Assembly (NCBI GenBank): GCA_023231445.1
Contig: JALNVF010000179.1
Location: forward strand, 1-5,291
DNA from: Treponema sp.
GTDB lineage: Bacteria > Spirochaetota > Spirochaetia > Treponematales > Treponemataceae
Direction: 5' to 3'
Length of the DNA stretch: 5,291 nt
Shown: positions 1 through 5,181 of the stretch, in pieces
Layout of the letters: every line of letters begins with the position of its first letter
How positions within the stretch are numbered: the first letter of the stretch is position 1
Position numbers and translations under genes: made by a program
The notes under the pieces: generated by a model
What the model saw: the letters and a program-made list of their open reading frames with translations, nothing else
Told to the model about the DNA's origin: nothing
Databases searched by the model: none

Positions 1-83
1 CCAGTATACAGCACAGCCAGTGCACCAAGCAGAAATAAAAGTAAGTAAAGTACAATCTTTGGCCGGAACCCTTTTTTCAGCAT
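1..83 (-). CDS. N-terminus of an unidentified membrane or secreted protein (partial)
   Basis: Reading the minus strand from the ATG at 83-81 gives 27 codons, open to the left edge. The peptide starts MLKKGFRPK and continues into a run of Leu, Val, Phe and Ala (about residues 10-26). This is the classic pattern of a positively charged start followed by a membrane anchor or an uncleaved signal sequence, so the product probably sits in or crosses the cytoplasmic membrane. The family cannot be told from 27 residues; a sensor, transporter subunit or anchored enzyme would all fit. A perfect TATAAT box lies only 11 bases upstream and no Shine-Dalgarno is visible, so the mRNA may be almost leaderless. 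It lies downstream of the LacI-family gene on the same strand, 164 bases away, with an apparent promoter of its own. The same DNA is also open in a second frame from an ATG at 96-94, but that product lacks a convincing signal. The start and frame are therefore likely but not certain. Confidence 0.55.
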   Translation of the reverse strand, partial: MLKKGFRPKIVLYLLLFLLGALAVLYT

Positions 84-94
84 AGATAGTGGCC

Positions 95-123
95 ATTATA
101 AAATAATACAGCACTAAGGACAA
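95..123 (-). promoter_or_regulatory. Candidate promoter for the partial left-edge gene
   Basis: On the minus strand, TTGTCC (123-118, 4 of 6 matches to the sigma70 -35 consensus) is followed after exactly 17 bases by a perfect TATAAT (100-95). Transcription would be expected to start near 90-87, only 4 to 8 bases before the ATG at 83. The -35 hexamer is also one arm of a GGACAA/TTGTCC inverted repeat (118-150). The box quality and spacing are seen directly; activity is inferred. Confidence 0.55.
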
Positions 124-247
124 GTCTGAAAAATTATTATATTTTTGTCCGTGAGGGGAGGGGGAAATATTCTGCTGCATGCGGCTGACAGGAAAAATTT
201 GCGTTTGTAATGAATTTTATATTTATGACTGCCAGTTCAGAATACGC

Positions 248-1276
248 TTATTTATTAGGATTTTTTCCCGTTGACTCGCGTGTAATCAGTGATGTTGGAA
301 GTTTTATGTTATTTTCTGGGACAGATTCTTTTCTGATTAATTTCAGGAGCATCTGTACTGCAAGGGCGCCTTTCTGTGAGACGTCCTGATGTACCGTTGT
401 GATTTTCGGGTGGGCCGCCCGCGAAAAAACATTATCGTCGAATCCTGCAAGCGAATAGTCCTCCGGTACACGGATGTTTTTAGCGACAAAATAGGTAAGT
501 GCATCAAATGCATAATAGTCAGAGGAAAAGAAAAGGGCTGTATAGTCAGCAGGAGCTGCTGCCAGAGTGTCTAATATCCGGTGTCTCTTATTTTCATCCC
601 TGGAAATACTTATGAAGTTTTTTTCTGAAAATTCAAGACTGTGTTCCTGAAAAGCCTGTCGGACTCCTTCGAGCCGTTCCCGGTCGACACCGCGGGGATT
701 GTTACTGTCTGCAAGAAAAGCAATGTCTTTATGCCCCATGGAAATAAGATAATTTGTCATTGCTCTGCTTCCTTCCCGGTCGGCAAGCCCTACATTATAG
801 TATTCATTACTGTCATGATTGAAATAGCAGTCAACAAAAACCACTGGTTCTGTGGTTGACGAACGCAAAAGTCCGCACTCGTCCGGCTGAAGGCCTATGA
901 TAATAAGTCCGTCGATTTTCCATGTTGCTGCCAGCGCGATTACTTCAGAAACGGAGGTGGCTACATACAGCATGGTATAATAGCCGTTTCTGCGGATTTC
1001 TTCCTCGAGAGAACTTAATAATTCTCCTTCGAACGGATCCATGAATGTTTTTTCCGCTCCTCGTGTGGTGTATTGCAGAATGACGCCGATTATTTTTGAA
1101 AAGCTGTGGGCCAGAATCATGGCTCCCATATTCGGAACGTAATTCTGGACTTTTATTATTTTTTTTACTTTTTCGATCGTGTCGGCAGAGGTGTGCGACG
1201 TATTCCCGTGAAGGACGTTTGAAACGGTAGTGGCGCTTACACCTGCACGTTCTGCAATTTCTTTTATTGTAATCAT
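248..1276 (-). CDS. LacI/GalR-family transcriptional regulator
   Basis: This 342-residue protein has the usual length of LacI-family repressors. The N-terminus is the family helix-turn-helix (residues 3-24: TIKEIAERAGVS, then recognition helix SATTVSNVLHG). The hinge follows at 47-58; P48, N49, A52 and the minor-groove Leu (L55) are kept, but the usual Arg of the PNxxARxL motif is Met (M53). From about residue 62 the periplasmic-binding-protein-like effector domain begins (KIIGVI), with the DGLIII strand at 122-127, an RERLEGVRQAF segment at 199-209 and the GFDD motif at 278-281. It presumably binds a sugar or sugar phosphate and controls the glucosidase gene upstream, which it follows by 102 bases on the same strand. 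The ATG is fixed by alignment to the family, yet no Shine-Dalgarno is visible before it; an AT-rich -10-like TATACT lies 9 bases upstream. No clear terminator is seen downstream. The effector cannot be named from sequence, but an isomaltose- or maltose-type sugar is the natural guess. Confidence 0.93.
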   Translation of the reverse strand: MITIKEIAERAGVSATTVSNVLHGNTSHTSADTIEKVKKIIKVQNYVPNMGAMILAHSFSKIIGVILQYTTRGAEKTFMDPFEGELLSSLEEEIRRNGYYTMLYVATSVSEVIALAATWKIDGLIIIGLQPDECGLLRSSTTEPVVFVDCYFNHDSNEYYNVGLADREGSRAMTNYLISMGHKDIAFLADSNNPRGVDRERLEGVRQAFQEHSLEFSEKNFISISRDENKRHRILDTLAAAPADYTALFFSSDYYAFDALTYFVAKNIRVPEDYSLAGFDDNVFSRAAHPKITTVHQDVSQKGALAVQMLLKLIRKESVPENNIKLPTSLITRESTGKNPNK

Positions 1277-1378
1277 GACAGGTACAGTATATATGAAATC
1301 AGTTTATTTTACAGCATTGATTGCGATGCCGGTTGTTATACATACTTTCATATATTTAAACTGTTTTTACCGGAGCGT

Positions 1379-3052
1379 TTAATTATTAATACTGTATACG
1401 GTACCTTCATACGGTCGTACCATTGAACGGTCAGAGTGTTCTGATCCGTAGTTGCTTATGAGCACTGGTGCATCCCTGAATTCCTGAGGAATATATGCGT
1501 GTACCTGTTCTCCGGTAAAGTTGCATACAATGAGCAGTTTTGCGTTATCAAGCTGCCGGGTGTAGAGATACAATCGTTCATCATCGGGCATGAGCAGGGT
1601 ATATGTTCCGTATACGATTACCGGATACTTTTTTCGCAGTAGGTTTATCTTTTTATAGAAATTTAAAACCGAATCAGGATCGGCCAGCTCTTTTTGTGCA
1701 TTGATTTCTTTGTAATTTGCGTTTACCGGTATCCACGGTGTACCGGTGGTAAAACCTGCCTGCGGTTTATCCGACCACTGGAACGGTGTACGGGCATTGT
1801 CCCGGCTGATCCGGTTTATATACTGCATCGCGACGGCAGGGGATATTTTGTGTTCATGTATCATTTCATTGTATGCATTAACAGCTTCTATATCTTTCAG
1901 GTCTTCAGGTTTTTCAAAAGTCGTATTCGTCATACCTAATTCCTGTCCCTGATAAATATAAGGAGTACCTTTCTGCATGTAGAGACAGACTGCAAGCATT
2001 TTTGCTGATTCTTTCCAGTATTTTCCTGTGTCACCGTACCGCGAAACACTGCGGGGCTGGTCATGATTTTCCCAGTACAGACTGTTCCACGCTTTTCCCT
2101 CGAGATCGTTCTGCCATCTGCTGAATATTTCTTTCAGAACAGAAAGTTCCGCTTTTTTCATTGTCCATTTAGAACCGTTTTCTGTTTCTGCATCGGGACG
2201 TTCAAACTGAAAAACCATATTCAGCTCATGTGCACCAAAACCTGCATATTGAAGAGCGTCTTTAGTAGTTACTCCCGATGTTTCTCCTACTGTTACAAGG
2301 TCATATTTTGAAAGGACTGTTTTATTCATTTCTTTAAGCCAGATGTGAACCTGAGGCCTGTTCATAATCAGTGATCCCCATTCTCCGTAAATTTTACCGG
2401 GACGAACGGGTGCATCCGGGTAGTCTTCCGGTTTACTTATCATGCCTATGACATCCATCCGGAAACCGTCTATACCCTTTCTGCACCATCTGTCCATCAT
2501 GGCGAATAATTCTGAACGGACGGAATCATTCTGCCAGTTCAGGTCGGGCTGCTGCGGGGTAAAAAGATGGAGATAATACTGCCCTCTTTCAGGACTGTAC
2601 GTCCATGCGCTGCCGGAGAAAACGCTTCCCCAGTTGTTTGGAGGATTTCCGTCTTTTCCGTCGCGCCAGATATAAAAGTCGGAATAGTCATTCGTTTTTG
2701 ATTTCCGGCTTTCCAGAAACCATGAATGTTCACTGCTTGTGTGATTTATTACCAGATCGATAATTATTTTGAGCGAGTGCTGATGCGCCTCATTAATAAG
2801 AGCAGACAGTTCTTCCATTGTTCCGAATGAGGGCTGCACTGCTTCATAGTTGCTTATGTCATACCCATTGTCCGCATCCGGCGATTTGTAAAACGGACAG
2901 AGCCACAATATGGTAACACCCAGATCTTTCAGATAATCAAGTTTCTGCCGTATCCCGTTTATATCGCCTGTTCCATCGCCGTTTGAATCGAAAAAGCTCC
3001 GTGGATAGACCTGATATACAATTCCTTCTTTCCACCATGTTCTTTTTTCCAT
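1379..3052 (-). CDS. malL: Oligo-1,6-glucosidase / alpha-glucosidase, GH13 subfamily 31
   Basis: This enzyme releases glucose from the non-reducing end of short alpha-glucosides such as isomaltose, panose or sucrose-like sugars. At 557 residues it matches MalL-type enzymes (about 560), and with no signal peptide it should be cytoplasmic, acting on imported sugar. The GH13 regions are all present: an Asp/Gly-rich metal-binding loop (D22-D30), DLVINHT (99-105), QPDLNW (168-173), GFRMDVI with nucleophile D200, TVGET with acid/base E257, and ENHDQ with transition-state Asp D331. Domain B spans about 105-170 and the C-terminal beta domain starts near 480. Val201, right after the nucleophile, is the residue found in alpha-1,6-acting members of this subfamily, whereas alpha-1,4 maltases carry Ala or Thr. 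The start is supported by AGGAG 8 bases upstream (3065-3061) and by the conserved WWKEGIVYQVYPRSF opening. The LacI-type gene follows on the same strand. Trehalose-6-phosphate hydrolase or sucrose-active members are close relatives, so the exact substrate and the symbol are family-level calls. Confidence 0.9.
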   Translation of the reverse strand: MEKRTWWKEGIVYQVYPRSFFDSNGDGTGDINGIRQKLDYLKDLGVTILWLCPFYKSPDADNGYDISNYEAVQPSFGTMEELSALINEAHQHSLKIIIDLVINHTSSEHSWFLESRKSKTNDYSDFYIWRDGKDGNPPNNWGSVFSGSAWTYSPERGQYYLHLFTPQQPDLNWQNDSVRSELFAMMDRWCRKGIDGFRMDVIGMISKPEDYPDAPVRPGKIYGEWGSLIMNRPQVHIWLKEMNKTVLSKYDLVTVGETSGVTTKDALQYAGFGAHELNMVFQFERPDAETENGSKWTMKKAELSVLKEIFSRWQNDLEGKAWNSLYWENHDQPRSVSRYGDTGKYWKESAKMLAVCLYMQKGTPYIYQGQELGMTNTTFEKPEDLKDIEAVNAYNEMIHEHKISPAVAMQYINRISRDNARTPFQWSDKPQAGFTTGTPWIPVNANYKEINAQKELADPDSVLNFYKKINLLRKKYPVIVYGTYTLLMPDDERLYLYTRQLDNAKLLIVCNFTGEQVHAYIPQEFRDAPVLISNYGSEHSDRSMVRPYEGTVYSINN

Positions 3053-3060
3053 TTAAAAAA

Positions 3061-3065
3061 CTCCT
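3061..3065 (-). promoter_or_regulatory. Ribosome binding site of the glucosidase gene
   Basis: The minus strand reads AGGAG here, 8 bases (all A/T) before the ATG at 3052. This good Shine-Dalgarno contrasts with its absence before the LacI-type gene and the left-edge gene. Confidence 0.8.
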
Positions 3066-3134
3066 GTAGTACATAAGTGTTTTGTACGAACTTTGATGTT
3101 TTATAGCACGTGATGCGTAACACCTATATAAAAT

Positions 3135-3163
3135 ATAGTATCTCCGGAACTTTGATTTGTCAA
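3135..3163 (-). promoter_or_regulatory. Candidate promoter of the glucosidase gene
   Basis: The minus strand has a perfect TTGACA (3163-3158), a 17-base spacer and TACTAT (3140-3135, 4 of 6 matches to TATAAT). Transcription would start near 3128, giving a leader of about 75 bases. The -35 box lies inside a near-palindrome (3152-3168), and one copy of the GAACTTTGAT repeat fills part of the spacer, so this promoter looks regulated. The -10 is imperfect and a TATATT slightly downstream is an alternative. Confidence 0.5.
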
Positions 3164-3168
3164 ATTAA
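3152..3168. promoter_or_regulatory. Near-palindrome over the glucosidase -35 box, candidate operator
   Basis: TTGATTTG-T-CAAATTAA pairs at 7 of 8 positions around a single central T (3160) and covers the whole TTGACA -35 hexamer of the minus-strand promoter. A dimeric repressor bound here would block RNA polymerase. The LacI-family protein encoded just downstream of the target gene is the obvious candidate, but the site lacks the central CG that many LacI-family operators have, so the pairing is an inference. Confidence 0.35.
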
Positions 3169-3270
3169 TTACAGAAGTACCAAAAAAGTTCTGACTGTTG
3201 TATATACAGATTCCGGAAGTGAAGATAAAGAACAAAATATAAAAAAATATTCTTTTTAATTATAAATATA

Positions 3271-3299
3271 TTGCCTTAACGTATCTTTTGAACTACACT
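3271..3299 (+). promoter_or_regulatory. Weak candidate promoter of the 32-codon mini-gene
   Basis: TTGCCT (3271-3276) and TACACT (3294-3299) are 17 bases apart, each matching the sigma70 consensus at 4 of 6 positions. They are preceded by a very A/T-rich stretch (about 3231-3270) that could serve as an UP element. The predicted start near 3306 would leave about 26 bases before the ATG at 3332. Another TATCAT (3302-3307) has no matching -35. This is the best pair I found, not a firm one. Confidence 0.3.
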
Positions 3300-3320
3300 A
3301 CTATCATATACAGGAGAATA

Positions 3321-3328
3321 AGGAGAGG
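3321..3328 (+). promoter_or_regulatory. Strong ribosome binding site of the mini-gene
   Basis: AGGAGAGG lies at an ideal distance (AGGAG ends 6 bases before the ATG at 3332). It is one of the strongest Shine-Dalgarno sequences in the window and is the main reason to treat the short frame that follows as translated. Confidence 0.6.
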
Positions 3329-3331
3329 TAT

Positions 3332-3430
3332 ATGGAGTATATTTTCAAAAGTAAAATAGGGCCGCTAGTGCCGTCTCTAGCTCTTTCACTTGTTACATTT
3401 ACAACTTTTGTTCTGCTTCTTGTTGTCTGA
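3332..3430 (+). CDS. Putative 32-residue single-span membrane peptide
   Basis: An ATG with a strong ribosome binding site opens a 32-codon frame that ends in TGA at 3428-3430. The peptide begins MEYIFKSKIGP, with Lys at 6 and 8, and from residue 12 to its end is almost entirely Leu, Val, Ala, Ser, Thr and Phe, ending FVLLLVV. That is a short positively charged start followed by one membrane helix and no soluble domain. An intrinsic terminator 27 bases downstream closes the unit, so it looks like a free-standing gene. It has no Trp codon, so it is not a tryptophan attenuation leader. I do not recognise it. Small hydrophobic peptides of this shape include type I toxins and small regulators or stabilisers of membrane complexes, but nothing here decides between these, and a non-coding RNA carrying a chance frame is also possible. 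At 32 codons it is short enough to be missed by gene finders. Confidence 0.5.
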   Translation: MEYIFKSKIGPLVPSLALSLVTFTTFVLLLVV

Positions 3431-3457
3431 TTTTAGGGTATAGCATACGTTTTACGG

Positions 3458-3485
3458 GACTGTCTGAAGGACAGTCTTTTTTTTT
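3458..3485 (+). terminator. Rho-independent terminator after the mini-gene
   Basis: A perfect 7-bp stem, GACTGTC (3458-3464) with GACAGTC (3470-3476), encloses the 5-base loop TGAAG and runs straight into nine T residues (3477-3485). Two further G-T pairs can extend the stem base. It ends transcription entering from the left and insulates the tryptophan promoter that starts 15 bases later. Confidence 0.88.
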
Positions 3486-3499
3486 ATGTATTGTTTCTC

Positions 3500-3528
3500 T
3501 TGACAGAATCATGGGCATGGCTTATAGT
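3500..3528 (+). promoter_or_regulatory. Near-consensus promoter of the trp operon
   Basis: A perfect TTGACA (3500-3505), exactly 17 bases, then TATAGT (3523-3528, 5 of 6). Transcription should start near 3535, giving a leader of about 48 bases before the ATG at 3583. It is the best promoter in the window, and a strong promoter of this kind normally needs a repressor. The last base of the -10 box is the first base of the inverted repeat 3528-3559. The promoter also shows that an ATG at 3511, in frame with trpGD, lies in untranscribed spacer DNA and is not the start. Confidence 0.82.
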
Positions 3529-3559
3529 ACTATTGTTACTTTATACAGTAACAATAGTA
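3528..3559. promoter_or_regulatory. Perfect inverted repeat at the trp transcription start, candidate operator
   Basis: TACTATTGTTACT (3528-3540) and its exact reverse complement AGTAACAATAGTA (3547-3559) flank the 6-base spacer TTATAC. The repeat runs from the end of the -10 box to about +25, where a bound repressor dimer would stop initiation. It has no T-run, so it is not a terminator, and only the inner 6 bp of the hairpin would be in the mRNA if transcription starts near 3535. It lacks the CTAG half-sites of the E. coli TrpR operator. The regulator is not known to me. Confidence 0.65.
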
Positions 3560-3571
3560 GCTTGATTTTCC

Positions 3572-3576
3572 GGAGG
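3572..3576 (+). promoter_or_regulatory. Ribosome binding site that fixes the trpGD start
   Basis: GGAGG ends 6 bases before the ATG at 3583. It selects this ATG over the in-frame ATG at 3511, which lies in the promoter spacer and would add 24 residues unlike any TrpG N-terminus. Confidence 0.88.
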
Positions 3577-3582
3577 TTCAGC

Positions 3583-5181
3583 ATGATTCTTATAATTGAT
3601 AACTATGACTCTTTTACGTATAACGTATATCAGTCTCTTGCAAAACTCACGAAAGAGGATATCCGCGTAGTACGCAGCAGGGAAGTATCTGTCGGGGAAC
3701 TAGCCTCCCTTAATCCGTCCCGTGTTATTGTTTCTCCCGGTCCGGGACGTCCTGAAGACGCAGGAGTTTCAGTTGAAGCAATAAAATATTTTTCAGGAAA
3801 AGTTCCTGTACTGGGTATATGTCTTGGCCATCAGGCGATCGGATATGCGTTCGGAGCGGATATTGTACAGGCAAAATTCATCAGGCACGGTATTGCAGAA
3901 GAGATTGCACTCGATGGAAAAGGTTTGTTCCGCCTTATCGGAAAAAAAGGAATATTTACGCGGTACCATAGTCTGGTTATTGACGAAGCAACGCTTCCTC
4001 CTGAGTTCGAGGTTACGGCGCGTGCTGCAGACGGTGATATTATGGGAATCCGCCACAAGACGCTGCCGGTTGAAGGTGTTCAGTTTCATCCTGAGTCAAT
4101 TGCATCCGATTGTGGTAAACAGTTTTTTACCGCGTTCCTTAATTATCGCCGCGAATCGTTTCCTGTAACTGCGGTTTTGAATCAGCTGTGTGAAGGACGG
4201 GATCTTGAGCGTCAGACAGCCGAAATGTTTATGGAAGATTTAACGGACGGCTGCATGGATGAACGTCAGACCGCAGCTGTTCTCACTGCTATTTCTGCAA
4301 AGAAACCGGCGGCAGCCGAAATTGCGGGATGCGCTGCGGTACTCTGCCGTAAGAAGACTCCCATGCCGCTTGATACGACAGAACTTACTGACATTGTGGG
4401 AACCGGAGGGGATTGTAAAGGAAGCTTTAATATCAGTTCTATGTCGGCTATTGCTGCTGCATCATGCGGATTACCAGTCGCGAAGCACGGCAACCGTGCA
4501 GTTTCAAGTAAAAGCGGTGCTGCTGATTTTTATGAGGCGCTTGGTATAAAGATCGACAATACGCCGGAAAAATCTGCAGATATTATCAAAAAAACAAATT
4601 TCGGTTTTTTATTTGCACCTGTATATCATAGTGCGATGCGTTTTGCCGGTCCTGTCCGGAAAGTACTCGGTATAAAAACAATTATGAATCTTATTGGACC
4701 TCTTTCAAATCCTGCTGACGCAAAATATCAGATGCTCGGCGTATACGACAAATCACTCCTTGACCCTGTTGCGCATGCTTCCAAAATGCTCGGCGCTAAA
4801 CGAGTAATGGTTGTAGTAAGTGACGACGGATTTGACGAAATCTCACCATGCGCAAAAACGTCGGTTTACGAAATCAACGAGAACGGAGAGGAAAAAATAT
4901 ATACGATAGATCCTGTGGAATTCGGTATCAGCGGCTGCAGGGCAGATGAACTTGCCGGCGGTACGGGAAAAGAAAATGCACAGCTTGCAAACGATCTGCT
5001 TGAAGGCAGAGGCCGCAGGACATTGCGGGAAGCGGTTGCACTTAACGGAGGTGCTGCGCTGTATATTGGCGGAAAAGTGTCTTCAATAAAAGACGGATAC
5101 AGTAAAATTATTGATGCGTTTGAAACAGGTGCGGTGAAGAAAGAACTTGAAAGTATACGCGAGGTTTCAAATGCCGCATGA
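3583..5181 (+). CDS. trpGD: TrpG-TrpD fusion: anthranilate synthase glutaminase / anthranilate phosphoribosyltransferase
   Basis: This 532-residue bifunctional enzyme of tryptophan synthesis has nearly the length of the E. coli fusion (531). Residues 1-190 are a class I glutamine amidotransferase: MILIIDNYDSFTYN opening, SPGPGRP (51-57), GICLGHQ with nucleophile C80, RYHSLV (127-132) and FHPES with H169 and E171 completing the triad. It would supply ammonia to TrpE, which is not in the window. Residues about 195-530 are TrpD, which joins anthranilate to PRPP: GTGGD (273-277), NISS (283-286), KHGNRAVSSKSGAAD (301-315) and a GIKTIMNLIGPLSNPA segment near 363-378. The long frame could open at 3511, but GGAGG before 3583 and the conserved N-terminus fix the start at 3583. 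It is the first gene of the operon, under the promoter at 3500-3528 and the inverted repeat at 3528-3559, and its end overlaps trpC by 11 bases, suggesting translational coupling. The reading frame is intact and no key residue is missing. Confidence 0.95.
   Translation: MILIIDNYDSFTYNVYQSLAKLTKEDIRVVRSREVSVGELASLNPSRVIVSPGPGRPEDAGVSVEAIKYFSGKVPVLGICLGHQAIGYAFGADIVQAKFIRHGIAEEIALDGKGLFRLIGKKGIFTRYHSLVIDEATLPPEFEVTARAADGDIMGIRHKTLPVEGVQFHPESIASDCGKQFFTAFLNYRRESFPVTAVLNQLCEGRDLERQTAEMFMEDLTDGCMDERQTAAVLTAISAKKPAAAEIAGCAAVLCRKKTPMPLDTTELTDIVGTGGDCKGSFNISSMSAIAAASCGLPVAKHGNRAVSSKSGAADFYEALGIKIDNTPEKSADIIKKTNFGFLFAPVYHSAMRFAGPVRKVLGIKTIMNLIGPLSNPADAKYQMLGVYDKSLLDPVAHASKMLGAKRVMVVVSDDGFDEISPCAKTSVYEINENGEEKIYTIDPVEFGISGCRADELAGGTGKENAQLANDLLEGRGRRTLREAVALNGGAALYIGGKVSSIKDGYSKIIDAFETGAVKKELESIREVSNAA
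5161..5164 (+). promoter_or_regulatory. Ribosome binding site of trpC inside the end of trpGD
   Basis: GAGG lies 6 bases before the ATG at 5171, inside the last codons of trpGD. It supports 5171 as the trpC start and an overlapping, coupled arrangement. Confidence 0.6.

Noticed and set aside
94..96. Alternative ATG for the left-edge gene in another frame
   Set aside because: The frame is open but its product lacks a coherent signal or membrane segment, and the ATG directly abuts the TATAAT box, so it would be at or before the transcription start.
150..167. G-rich run (GAGGGGAGGGGG) as a possible G-quadruplex
   Set aside because: Only two G tracts are present; four are needed within one strand.
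172..186. GC-rich hairpin (GCTGCATGCGGC) as a terminator for the LacI-type gene
   Set aside because: The stem is only about 4 pairs including a G-T pair, and no T-run follows on the minus strand.
389..859. Plus-strand open frames within the LacI-type gene
   Set aside because: They are antisense to a clear family member and their products have no recognisable features.
1694..2733. Open frames on either strand inside the glucosidase gene
   Set aside because: They overlap the fully supported GH13 enzyme in other frames and show no start signals or family motifs.
3332..3485. Mini-gene plus terminator as a trp attenuation leader
   Set aside because: The peptide has no Trp codon, the terminator lies upstream of the trp promoter, and I see no convincing anti-terminator pairing.
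3511..3582. Upstream in-frame ATG that would extend trpGD by 24 residues
   Set aside because: It lies between the -35 and -10 boxes of the trp promoter, has no ribosome binding site, and the added residues come from the inverted repeat. GGAGG and the conserved TrpG opening support 3583.
3793..4089. Minus-strand open frames inside trpGD (3793-4089, 3831-4058, 4266-4493) and alternative plus frames
   Set aside because: They are shadows of a well-conserved gene, with no ribosome binding sites or recognisable domains.
5178..5181. ATGA overlap as the trpC start
   Set aside because: That frame reaches a stop after 14 codons; the TrpC-like peptide is in the frame of the ATG at 5171.
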